A stretch of 64,000 bases of DNA, taken from positions 739,777-803,776 of the forward strand of contig NC_090626.1 in assembly GCF_004359215.1 (NCBI RefSeq). The letters are read 5' to 3'. Origin of the DNA: Bremia lactucae. Its lineage: Eukaryota > Oomycota > Peronosporomycetes > Peronosporales > Peronosporaceae. The position numbers and the translations under genes were made by a program. The notes under the pieces are model-generated. The model was not told the origin of the DNA. It saw only the letters and a program-made list of their open reading frames with translations, and made no database searches. This document shows positions 22,909-32,519 of the stretch, in pieces (within the stretch, counting starts at the first letter, position 1; each line of letters begins with the position of its first letter).

Positions 22909-23369
22909 CGGAGAGAATTTCGCTCGTTCGTATTTATTTTTTTATTTTGAGCCAAATTAGCAATGGAGCGTTATATTTACTCTTAGGAGGTAGACTACAT
23001 ATTTTGACAGTTAATCTATCCTGTTTAAATGTATGTTTTGAGCTCGGACTTGCCGATTTATGTTGCTCGAAAGAGATTAAAATCGGGTGAAGATTCAAGG
23101 ATATTAAATTCAACTGTTCTATTAAAGTTGAAATTACCAGCAGTTGATATGGTTTTGATATCAACCAATCGTGCGACATCACAAAACGATACACATTTCA
23201 CCACTTCCATGTCCTATATTTGTACATAGGGTAAAAAAAGAGAACGAGATTGCCCATTGTGATTGGCCATGAGTAGCAGTGGAATATTCAAGCTTCAGTA
23301 ATTTAATCTTGTACGATTTGATACCACTTGGCCATTTTCGTATGCGTACTCCATCATTTGCATAGCTCG
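22909..23369. promoter_or_regulatory. divergent promoter region, Snf7 and MAP kinase
   Basis: A 461-bp AT-rich region between two divergent starts. No ORF with a recognisable domain is present. It must contain both promoters, but no specific motif is claimed. Confidence 0.5.
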
Positions 23370-26300
23370 ATGACTCAAGGTCCGAGCTCGTCCGCAACGG
23401 CCGCTTCGAACGAGGAAAACCTGCAGCTGTCAGGTGCATGTGATGCCGAAATGAGCGGATCCTCGGCCTCTCAAGTGTCCAACTCGCAAGCGTCGCATTC
23501 GTCGTGCCAGCGACCATTGCCACACGACGTACCGCTGCGATATCACTGGGTTGGGTATCTCCAGAAGCGCAGCGATTGGCTAAAGCACTGGGAGACGTAT
23601 TTCTTCGTTCTACGTGGCTGCTCGCTCTATTGCTACTTATCGGAAGAGGACGCACGTCGCCAGAATGCCAAGTCTAAGATCAAAAAGGGCAAATTCGGCT
23701 TCTCTGAACGTGTGTCACTCGTCAAGGCGTGCGACGTCGAATGCACGGGGGCGAATACGCTTTCGCATTCAATGATTTCCGCTGCTTCGCCGCATATCAA
23801 TAGCAGTGGCTATGCTGGAGAACCTGGATCTGACGTCATGCCTTCAAGTAGTTCAGTCTCCTCCATGTATCGATTCACACTCGTAACGAAAAAGGGTCAT
23901 CAGCTGCACTTTCGTACCAACTCCGAGGCCAGTAAACACGCATGGCTACACTTTGTGGCGAACGCCGTTGCAGATCATGATCTTTCAGGTCACTTGCGGC
24001 CGCCCGTGCAGCGGTTACGCACGAATGTCGAGGACTTTTACAAGGGGTACGAATATTTTTATGCCGCGTTATGTGCTCGAGTTACGGCGGACGAGAGGGG
24101 TACGGATATACTCCCGAATTCTCCATCCGCCAATCATACTAACGGACCGAGTGAGGAAATTGACCGGTCCAATCACATGCCGTCGAGTTCGAAGAAACCA
24201 GCTGTTTCGAGCATCTCCGTGACCCCAAACCAGCCGCTCGCAAAGACAAACATTCTCGCTCCTCTTGATCATGTCCTTGTTCGTTTTTTCTCTTTTTTAA
24301 AATCCGACGTGATTTTACGTAGTAATTACCTTCCCATGGTACCGTTCGAAGGAAAATACCGCGGTTTCGGCGGTATCCTCGAGTATTTCACCCGATTGTC
24401 ACAAGCCGTGCAAGTGGAACAATATATTGTCGAAAGTATTGAAATGGAAACCACTACCCGAGCGTATCCAGACCAATATATTATTGTCATCTCGGGACGC
24501 GAAATGATGCACGTGCGGTATAACGAAACAACTTTTATGCAGCAATGGACACATAAACTCCACCTGAAACCAAAAGATAACGGTCGCGTCAGTCGCTGGG
24601 AGATTTTTGGCGATGTCGTGGCGTCAAGTGTCGTGTTTAAACCTCCTGGATGCATTACGACCCTCACGCTTCCATCGTTAGCCGAACGTATTCGAGAATC
24701 GGTCGTCGGGGGATATGTTGTTTCGATTCTATTGTTTCATATCACAAATGTACGATCACGCGAGTTACAAGGTGATGCGTTTTTTATTCGTTGTTCGTTG
24801 GATACGAATGAGCTCGAGGGTGTGTGGCATACGGAAGCCCAGTCAATCGCCGCTGCTCCGGTCAAAGTCGATACGAGTGATTCAAGAAATGAATTATCAA
24901 CACCGTCGTGGTCCTACACGTTTGATCAAGAGCTCTTTTTGCAATTTGATCGGCTTTCACGCGATGACAATACAGTGCTATTGATTGAATGTTGTCGACA
25001 ATCGAATCATGAAGTGGTTGCACAAAGTCACGTGAATCTCGCGAATTTTTTAAATCAACACCACGGCAAATCGACCAATCGATTGCTTGAATCGAGTCGA
25101 CACGGTGTCGTAGATCGAAAAAACACCATGCAAGAAGCATCCATTCATCGTGACATACAGACATATGTGCTTTCAAATGATCACCAGAGTTTCTTTGGCA
25201 AACTCCAACTCGGTCTTACGATTTCGTCCATGTCCCATCGTTCAAACTCGCACCCACGCGCGTCCATGTCTCGGTATCGAGACAGTTACCGAGAGACTAC
25301 TGTCAATACGGATTTGAATACGACAATTGTGGCCACGTCCGATAGTCCGTATCGTAGTTTTCGATCGTTGACACGAGGGATTCATTCGCACGTGGAAGAA
25401 AACGTGATGCATCAATTTGTAATCAATGGCGTCCGGTATCAGCTTGCAGAGAAGTATCGAATGGTCAAGATCGTTGGCAAAGGCACGTATGGCGAAGTCA
25501 TTGCGGCCAGTGATTTTGTCCACGGTGGGACATTTGCCATTAAAAAATTAGGGCAATTTCTACGACATCCAAAAGTGGCATTATTGGCGTTGCGTGAGAT
25601 TCAATTAATGCGTGAAATTGGCACGCATCCATGTTTAATGGGGTTTCGAGAACTCCAGCGACCGGTGAGTTTTGAACACTTTGAAGATTTGTACATTATT
25701 CAACCCCTTATGGAGACGGATTTGTGTCGTATTATCCACTCGAAAGAAAGTTTAAGTGACGATCAAGTACAATATTTTCTCTATCAAATGCTCTGTGGGA
25801 TTCACTATTTACACTCGGCGAATGTATTGCATCGGGATTTAAAACCGAGCAATATTCTCGTGAATTCCGATTGTCGGATTAAAATTTGTGACTTTGGGCT
25901 TGCAAGACATGCAAATGATCAGGATTTAGCTGAAGGACTTTCCGAGTACGTTGTCACACGATGGTATCGAGCACCGGAGCTCTTACTCGCGAATGCCTAC
26001 ACGAAAGCAATTGATATGTGGTCCATTGGATGCATCTTTGCGGAATTACTTGGACGGCGAATTGTTTTTCCAGGCACGTCGTATGTGAATCAATTAAAAG
26101 TTATTGTCGAGATTGTGGGGACCCCCACGACTTTTAATTTTTGTGATAATCCCATTGCGCGCCGGTATGCTGGACGACAGTTTTTACTTCAAAATCCGCA
26201 GGTACCTAAAATCGAGTGGGGTCAGGTTTTTCCACAAGCAAATCCAGAAGGGTTAGAGTTACTCGATCGGTTACTGCAATTTGACCCGTCAAAACGAATT

Positions 26301-26525
26301 ACGGCTGCTGAAGCATTAGAGCACTCGTACGTAAGTCAGTGGCGGAATGCACAGCTAGAAGAACCTTGTCACGCCGACGTTGCCACGAAATTGACACAGT
26401 TTGATTATGTGCAAATGTCGTACGATCCGCAGACGCTCAAGGAGCTGCTGTACCAGGAAGTAATGAAGGCGCAACATTCCTTGCCAGAGCATCAAGAAAC
26501 AATTATTGAGTCAGAAAGTAGCTAG
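23370..26525 (+). CDS. MAP kinase with PH, NTF2-like and C2-like domains
   Basis: I place the start at ATG 23370 (protein 1051 residues); the open frame extends to TTG at 23328. A PH domain spans about residues 58-200 (WVGYLQKRSDWLKHWETYFFVL ends; low-complexity insert; SKHAWLHFV). An NTF2/SnoaL-like fold is about 304-424 (FEGKYRGFGGILEYFTRL). A C2-like region is about 430-560. The kinase is about 694-990, with GKGTYGEV glycine loop, HRDLKPSN near 821, DFG near 841, and TRWYRAPELL. The CMGC MAPK-type loop reads SEY at 858-860, where ERK-type kinases have TEY. A PH domain suggests lipid-dependent membrane recruitment. Single exon. The function in a pathway is inferred only from family. Confidence 0.94.
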   Translation: MTQGPSSSATAASNEENLQLSGACDAEMSGSSASQVSNSQASHSSCQRPLPHDVPLRYHWVGYLQKRSDWLKHWETYFFVLRGCSLYCYLSEEDARRQNAKSKIKKGKFGFSERVSLVKACDVECTGANTLSHSMISAASPHINSSGYAGEPGSDVMPSSSSVSSMYRFTLVTKKGHQLHFRTNSEASKHAWLHFVANAVADHDLSGHLRPPVQRLRTNVEDFYKGYEYFYAALCARVTADERGTDILPNSPSANHTNGPSEEIDRSNHMPSSSKKPAVSSISVTPNQPLAKTNILAPLDHVLVRFFSFLKSDVILRSNYLPMVPFEGKYRGFGGILEYFTRLSQAVQVEQYIVESIEMETTTRAYPDQYIIVISGREMMHVRYNETTFMQQWTHKLHLKPKDNGRVSRWEIFGDVVASSVVFKPPGCITTLTLPSLAERIRESVVGGYVVSILLFHITNVRSRELQGDAFFIRCSLDTNELEGVWHTEAQSIAAAPVKVDTSDSRNELSTPSWSYTFDQELFLQFDRLSRDDNTVLLIECCRQSNHEVVAQSHVNLANFLNQHHGKSTNRLLESSRHGVVDRKNTMQEASIHRDIQTYVLSNDHQSFFGKLQLGLTISSMSHRSNSHPRASMSRYRDSYRETTVNTDLNTTIVATSDSPYRSFRSLTRGIHSHVEENVMHQFVINGVRYQLAEKYRMVKIVGKGTYGEVIAASDFVHGGTFAIKKLGQFLRHPKVALLALREIQLMREIGTHPCLMGFRELQRPVSFEHFEDLYIIQPLMETDLCRIIHSKESLSDDQVQYFLYQMLCGIHYLHSANVLHRDLKPSNILVNSDCRIKICDFGLARHANDQDLAEGLSEYVVTRWYRAPELLLANAYTKAIDMWSIGCIFAELLGRRIVFPGTSYVNQLKVIVEIVGTPTTFNFCDNPIARRYAGRQFLLQNPQVPKIEWGQVFPQANPEGLELLDRLLQFDPSKRITAAEALEHSYVSQWRNAQLEEPCHADVATKLTQFDYVQMSYDPQTLKELLYQEVMKAQHSLPEHQETIIESESS

Positions 26526-27257
26526 TATGGTTTTGAAATGCTCCCGTGATAATTCAAATTGAATTCTTTTAGTCGAGAGAGAAATTCGTGCTTTACGCGA
26601 AACGTCTCGTACTTTCTATTTTGCGAAGGTGTAATTTCTTATATAATTTTTCAAAGAAGTGTCCAAAAATTCGCTTTTCGTGATATCAAATAATTTGAAT
26701 AAAGAAACGAAAAGTAAGCGCCAAACAGGAAAAGGACGGCAGCATTTCACATTCAAGTAACATAAGCTCTCGCAAATTAAGGTCGTGTAAAAATTGAATC
26801 ATAACTCGTTGATTAAATTTAGCATGTTGTCATTATATCAAAATTGCAGATTCATAACGACGTAATAGTTTTTATGGTTTGAGCTCAACAGCCAAGTCCA
26901 TGAGGTACACGCACAATCTTCCTGCATCTTCAAATGACGCTCGGCCTTGAAGCTGTACTTTAGACCGTCTAACACCCCAAGTTAAAAGCGTTGCAGCTGG
27001 AAGAGGAGATTCGTGCATGTACAAAATAGAAAGGAACGTACGAACTAGTGGACACACAAAATGTTGCAGGAAGAGTTGTTACTTTTGTTTTCCTCTAGCT
27101 CGCTACGAACCCTTACGACAGAGGAAATCAGGAATGAAATTCCCAACAGTCGTTCAGCGTAAGCATGGTAACAAACAAAGATGTGCGTACCACTTTGTTG
27201 GTTCATCACCCAAAAGCTTGCCTTTCAACACTCCTCCTCGTCAACACTGCTCGTGAC
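26526..27257. other. intergenic, no recognised gene
   Basis: AT-rich for the first 350 bp. Short ORFs at 26872-27057 (minus) and 27017-27256 (plus) have no motif I recognise. The region ends at the target duplication of the solo LTR. Confidence 0.5.
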
Positions 27258-27417
27258 TGTATCGGGGCACCTTACACTAGTGCTGGTAATTACTAGTTGA
27301 CCTTACACTGATTACAGCGAACGTGAGATGCCTCGAAACTTCACATACACAAGGGTACAGATGGAGGTTTCTAAGCAGTTAAGGGAATTCAAAGGATTAA
27401 AATTAGGGAATAACAAA

Positions 27418-28799
27418 GGGAACAGGTACAGGCACACACCACTTTTGGTATCGACACACTCGTTGAAAATGAAACAGAAATTATAAAAGGAAATGTTGTT
27501 CCACCCCCGTTTGCAGTGAGAAATATATCTGCGTTTATTCCTGGGTGTGCATCGTTCCAACTCCGCCAACATTTATACTCGGTCTTCATCATGCCGCTTG
27601 CTCCACCCTCAGAACACATTTGTGAGACGCATGAGGAAGCTGGAGAGGCAATCAAAAACGTTTGCGTGGCAAGAAGCTTCTTCAACGAAGAAATTATGCA
27701 CCAAGGCCGAACAATCACCGAAAAACTAGGAAGGTATGGCTTGCTCGCGCTCATGGTGGTGGGTACAGAAGACACGCCAAACTTCAACAAGGCTTCTTAT
27801 CTACTCATGGGCAGTCACTGTTTAGCGCCAACTGAATCCAGATTCTGGGCAAGAATGGAAAGTAAGTGTAGTCGTTGCAACGCACAACCATGAGGCAAGC
27901 GATAATCTTGCAGCATTTGCGGAAGCCAGGGCGTTAAACAAGTCGTAGAAGCAGCAAATTTTGAATTTTCAAAAGGTGGAGCACCTCCTCGATTAATTTT
28001 GAGCACCATGATGCGATCAGATCTTAGTTTTCCAGCCACTGAAAAAAAACGTTTCTCGGACGTAATAGCTAAGTTGCAAGAGCATTATTCGGGCTTGCCT
28101 CCGCACAGGCAACGCCTTCTGAAGCAGATATTATTAAACTCGCATCTATTTCAAGCACATCGACAAATGATCCAGCCTCTATCGCTATATGTGGATGGCC
28201 AAAGGGGTAAAAAAACGCAATTCGTCAGCATTTGAGTACATTGATAGAACGGCGCAAAGGCCACAAAAACGAAGATGCGTGGCCTGCGATCAAGGAAGTC
28301 ACAACAAGCGCAGGTGTCGTCAGAACAAAATAAATACTTAATCTACGCCGGCTAATGCCTTCATTATGGCAAATCTCCTTGACCTTACTGCTCAAGTTAC
28401 ATAATTTGGTCTCACGAGAGTTGTGATATTTTTTATGCAGGTACCTTGAGATAATTTTTGCTTAGCAAGCAGCTTCTCGCGTGGACAGAAAAGGCTGAAT
28501 CTTGATTTGCACCCGCGTCGAATAATGAGTTGTAAGAAAAGCTTCATACCAGTATAATTGCACCGTAGTAAACACATTGCGTTATGAGCACTGTGTCTTC
28601 TTTAAGAAATATAATGAATTTGTAGCAGACCACAATATAGCAATATACGTACTACTTTTCAATAATCCCATCTATATCTAAAATAATCGTTCACGTCCAA
28701 GACTGTATAGGCCGGGGATGTGGCGATATCGAATTATTTAGGGGTAAAAGCCGGTGTGTGTGGCTATACCGAAAGGGGTGTGTGGCTATACCGGCTCCC
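27418..28799 (+). mobile_element. 1.38-kb DNA transposon with 42-bp TIRs, nested in the solo LTR
   Basis: The ends 27418-27459 and 28758-28799 are inverted repeats matching at 34 of 42 positions. Both start GGGA and contain two copies of a GGTA..G.CACAC unit. The flanking LTR sequence reads on across the insertion with AAA present on both sides, a possible 3-bp target duplication. The inside has a broken coding frame ending in a CCHC knuckle like that of MULE transposases. A 3-bp duplication is unusual for MULEs, so the superfamily is uncertain. Confidence 0.8.
27516..28331 (+). pseudogene. transposon protein remnant with C-terminal zinc knuckle
   Basis: ORF 27516-27893 (no recognised domain; HICETHEEAGEAIKNV, KLGRYGLLALMVVG) is followed by a stop and other frames. 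The end, near 28205-28331, reads KGVKKRNSSAFEYIDRTAQ and then CVACDQGSHNKRRC, a C-x2-C-x4-H-x4-C knuckle. That arrangement is common at the C-terminus of FAR1/MULE-type proteins. No DDE catalytic block is visible, so the element is probably non-autonomous. Confidence 0.55.
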
Positions 28800-29149
28800 A
28801 AAGTAAAACTATAAATATATTTAAATTTCTACGTAACGATCTACTACTTAACTTATTATAGTAATATTTAACTAATAATTGCGCCTCCTTGCGCACCCCA
28901 CAATCGTGTCTTATAACGATTAACGGGCTTCATTTAGACTTAAATGAACCAATTAATATAGCTAATGTCTTATTGCATCAATATTACCCAATTTGGTATT
29001 ATTGGAACTATTTCAGTCAAAATTAATAAAGATATCCATTTCGTACTTCTTTATTTATTTCCTCTCATAGGATAGATAGAATTTATTTTTATAATTCCTC
29101 TTATATGAAATAATACTTATGTAACGGGACACCCCGTTGCAATGACAAA

Positions 29150-30430
29150 ACGCTGGATCCTTGCTCTGCCACCGTCGACTTCAATCGATTTATTTCAAAC
29201 CGATCACTTGGCGCAACATCTAATCTTGGTGCAGCCAGTAAGTATGTCCGGAGGAATATTCACGGTCTCACGATTTTCCGCTTTTTGATTCCACGCTTAG
29301 TGTAATAACCGACAAATTTGATGCAAACTTTAATATTTTGGCCTTGGCCGATGCTTTCTCGCCATCAAGCTGCTTCAAAGCATCTTGGTATTTGCAACGG
29401 CATCGGTTCCTCGTAATTCACATTCAATTTTGGCAACATTTTGGGCATGCCTAGAAATTTTCGAGCCAAATTAAAGAAGCAGTAAACTCAGCTTCTATGG
29501 AAGAGAGCAAAAAACACCACTTTATTTTTGCTCAACCAGCTCAATGGCATATCGTCAATCTTAATTCTACCACCCGTGATTGATATTCGGTCACCTTTGT
29601 TGGCAGCAAAATCCGCGTCGCTGTATCCAACCACTTGCAAAATGCGTTCGAGTCCTTTGTTCTTACAACCATAGAAAGACATAGATGTTTCTGTCGGATA
29701 GGTAGGTACCTAGCAATTTTTCGTTGTCGGCGGATGAGTTCACGTTGACGTCTTGTGCACCGCAAAATAAATGTCTGTCCTCGTGCAACTTGAAGTATAT
29801 TGTAAGCTACATCAAGTGGGTGAAATGATTTCACAGTCACCACTCAGCCAGTAGTCGGTAAGAAATCGAGCTTAGATTCTTTAGATTCATTCCACGTACA
29901 TTATGCGCCATTTCAAGACCGTGTCATTTAGCATGTCCATAATTCCGAGCTTCTGGTCAAATGTTTATAGAGTTACAGTAAAACATATCAACTTTCATGT
30001 CCCTTGGCCATTCAAACTACCTGACGACTGAGCTTGAGAAACCTGTCTGTCGAAACTTCGACCCCTTTCCAAATAATTGAGCTAAGTCCTTCGTGCAGTT
30101 CGCGTCCGTCGAAAGGCCGAATACCATTTTTGTATGCCTTGCATCCGGGTACCTAACTTGTACCCTGTGTCCATATTCTTAGTCACCCAAGTTTGAACGT
30201 TGGTCGTGCAACTTTATAACATGATCGGGTAAATTTTCATACCCGCCTTTACTGGCAACATGTAATGAGAAACATATCCATGTAAAAAGATACATTTATA
30301 TTACACCTTTATCCTTGGACCGCCATATCCAGGCTGCGCAGTTCCATATTGCATGCTCTCATCAGCACCAAGAGTTCTGACGCATCGTCGGTCTTGGTGC
30401 TAGCATCGTCCACCGCATGGATCTAACTGT
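29150..30430 (-). pseudogene. copia RT-RNase H remnant
   Basis: On minus, VVGYSDADFAANKGDRISITGG and PLSWLSKNK (29488-29682) are the copia RNase H signature. After a frameshift SSIEAEFTASLIWLENF follows near 29480. Further 3' pieces include FVGYYTKRGI near 29300. Upstream (29700-30300) frames are too decayed to place but are likely RT or earlier pol. No LTR was found. Confidence 0.75.
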
Positions 30431-30466
30431 ATTTACTATTTCTTACAAGATCTTCATGCTCATTGG

Positions 30467-30722
30467 TGTAACGGGGCATTCTATGCTAGTACTGATAACA
30501 GTACTCGTCAATCTACACTGATTACAGTGCTGTGGGGCGCCTCGTTTACTTAACGTACACGCCGTGCAGATGAAGGTTCTATCAAGCTAGAAAGTCCTAG
30601 CTACCAGAGGCTTATTCTAAGGCTTTGAAATAGAGAAAAAGGAGAACTGTATTAAAAAATATCAAGTTCCTACGTAACAATCTTCTATCTACTACTGACT
30701 TTCCTATATTAATAACAAACTG
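30467..30722 (-). repeat. gypsy LTR, family 2, truncated
   Basis: Starts TGTAACGGGGCA and matches 40177-40440 and the reverse of the LTR at 45605-46086. The other half is missing. It joins abruptly at about 30722 to internal gypsy sequence homologous to 44641. Confidence 0.85.
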
Positions 30723-31062
30723 TGCCGTTTTTCGAACCGTTTACGGAATGCATCCAGTTTGTCACGACAGATTTCACAGCCTTTGCTTTGCACAATCTGT
30801 ACAAATACTTCCTAAGCTTTGAACAAAGGAGTGACATCCTTTGCCCGCATACGAGTGCACCACCGATACTGAAAAAAAAACATCGATGAAGAACTTCGTT
30901 TCATCCTCACCAGGCTTATGCAGCCTGGATGAGTCGAACAACGGAATATGGTACCGATCGTTGGACATTCAGACCAACGCTTTAGGTTGCCCTTAGAGGG
31001 CAACCATGATTTCTTTTCGAGAGCAAACCGCAAAATATTGCGGTCTCTCTACCATTGGGTCA

Positions 31063-31386
31063 TTATAACGTTAACGCTAACATGGCTCTCGGCACGGTCC
31101 TGAGAATCACTCGATCCTGGTAATGCATATTAGCACCACCAGTATTATTCATACTTAAGTGACTCTTACGATCACTTCGTTCCTCGTGATGCATGCTGAC
31201 ATCACGAGTGGTAGTCGTCCATGGAGTCATCACAAGATGACTCCGGACACCAAAAGGGTCTGACAGAGCGTCACATAACTTCGTCAACACCTCTTTGGTT
31301 GTCACGTGAGAACGCGAAGGTTTCACGGACGTGGCACCGGTTGATTCAGAGGCCTTAATAGCTTTCACCGAGTCGGGCAATGACAC
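31063..31386 (-). pseudogene. antisense ORF, N-terminal part, inverted (copy B)
   Basis: This frame plus 30774-31033 (KGNLKRWSECPTIGTIFR, THPGCISLVRMK, SLGSICTDCAK) corresponds to the copy C antisense frame (NNLIRWSGMTTIDITFRYLTQPGFTGENE, SLDSLCAQYAK). It ends at about 30722 in the RFEKR motif, exactly where the plus-strand continuation at about 31432 begins. Several stops are present. Confidence 0.6.
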
Positions 31387-31815
31387 CAGTCACCTATAAT
31401 GAGAGTTGCAGCACTCGTCACAAGACACGATTGTGCGGTGCGCAAGTAGGCACGGTGCACACTACAAGCTGCACCGTTTGTCTACAGAGGCAGGAATACA
31501 TTGATCTCGTGGGAGGATTCATGCCCATGCTATTTTAAGGGTGCAGGCCCCATGCCTCAAAGTAAACATTTATCTTGAGATCATCATTGGAGGAGGCTCA
31601 TCTCTTGTGAGATGCGCGAAGGGATTGAGAACCTCCAATCCTTTTACGAGCGCCGGAAGCGCTCGTTCTCTGATGGATCCTCTGTAGGTAAATGGGTCTC
31701 GTCGTTCTGTCGAACGAGACCCGGAGGGTTCATCATCAGTTGGAAACGAAGTTTCCATTTGATGCGAGGGTGGATACCTCGCCAAAAAAATCGAGATAAT
31801 TGGTTCAAACCCCTT

Positions 31816-32484
31816 TCACCTCACGGAGGTTCGAGAAGATTCAACAAAAAAATGCTTTTTACCATTCGAATTCGTCAATGGGTGTGGAGGGGAAGGGTTA
31901 ATCGGGTTTGCCTCGTTCGACGAACCCGAATCAACATCGTGATTTGAATCACACCCTATATTTTTTAAGAGAGGACCTTGATCACGAGCGCTCCCGTCGC
32001 CGCAAACTAGCGGTGACGGCCGATAATGCTTCTCATGACTAGTTGAAAAGTTGTGCGCAAGTTGCGACTGATCAACTGGCGAATGAAAGGGTACATCGGT
32101 CCTTTCAAAACGAGCTGGTGACAGCTCGTCAAAAGATCTCATCCTTGAAGGATGCAGTGGGTCGTCAAATTCGTGAGAAGCAGACTCTATCACGAGACTA
32201 TCATACTTTAGCTCGGAACCATCAGGCTTTGGCAGACGCCTTAGACCGTTCCGAGGTGATCCGGAATCTAATAAAGCCTTGTACTGATGGTACGGGCGGA
32301 GACGCCCATGCCTCGAAGGATGCGCACGCATCCTTGGCGGTGTAGTACACAAAATGGGCCGAAATGCATGGGCACTTCCACTACATGTTCTGGTAGGTCT
32401 ACCGTAGATAGTTGTTAACATTGAATGAAAGAATGTTTGCTCTTCCGTTTTTGACAGAATTTCATTTCTGTCGGTCAAACGCAT
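31816..32484 (-). CDS. gypsy pol C-terminal piece: linker and chromodomain start (copy B)
   Basis: A 222-codon open frame. It contains HPSRHGRLRPYHQY (end of integrase), a low-complexity linker of about 130 residues, and KKHFFVESSRTSVR, the first strand of the chromodomain, then a stop. The remaining chromodomain continues in another frame. As a protein fragment it is not a functional gene on its own. Confidence 0.7.
   Translation of the reverse strand: MRLTDRNEILSKTEEQTFFHSMLTTIYGRPTRTCSGSAHAFRPILCTTPPRMRAHPSRHGRLRPYHQYKALLDSGSPRNGLRRLPKPDGSELKYDSLVIESASHEFDDPLHPSRMRSFDELSPARFERTDVPFHSPVDQSQLAHNFSTSHEKHYRPSPLVCGDGSARDQGPLLKNIGCDSNHDVDSGSSNEANPINPSPPHPLTNSNGKKHFFVESSRTSVR
32043..32345 (+). 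pseudogene. antisense coiled-coil segment (copy B)
   Basis: A 100-codon frame opposite the pol linker. It reads SFQNELVTARQKISSLKDAV and LARNHQALADALDRSE, with heptad-like leucine spacing and high charge. It aligns over its length with 43795-44109 (copy C) and more weakly with 1332-1613 (copy A). Confidence 0.6.
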
Positions 32485-32519
32485 CAGCGATGCAATCTTG
32501 TACGAAACGGACCACTAGT

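Larger units (their letters stand above)
27258..29141 (-). repeat. solo gypsy LTR, family 2, split by a transposon
   Basis: 27258-27417 plus 28800-29141 together give about 502 bp matching the LTR at 45605-46086 in reverse. Flanks GTGAC (27253-27257) and ATGAC (29142-29146) match at four of five bases, as an aged target-site duplication. No internal retroelement sequence adjoins, so it is a solo LTR. Confidence 0.82.
30723..32500 (-). mobile_element. gypsy fragment (copy B) with internal inversion
   Basis: Pol is on minus here: linker and chromodomain start at 31816-32484, with chromodomain remains to about 31640. The antisense coiled-coil frame is therefore on plus (32043-32345), and its preceding domain (GAHYKLHRLSTEAGIH) is on plus near 31450. 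The rest of that antisense protein (30774-31386) is on minus, however. A segment of about 710 bp (30722 to about 31432) is thus inverted relative to copies A and C. Confidence 0.75.

Noticed and set aside
23328..23369. Upstream start of the MAP kinase at 23328
   Set aside because: The codon is TTG. The first in-frame ATG is at 23370 and begins a more typical low-complexity N-terminus.
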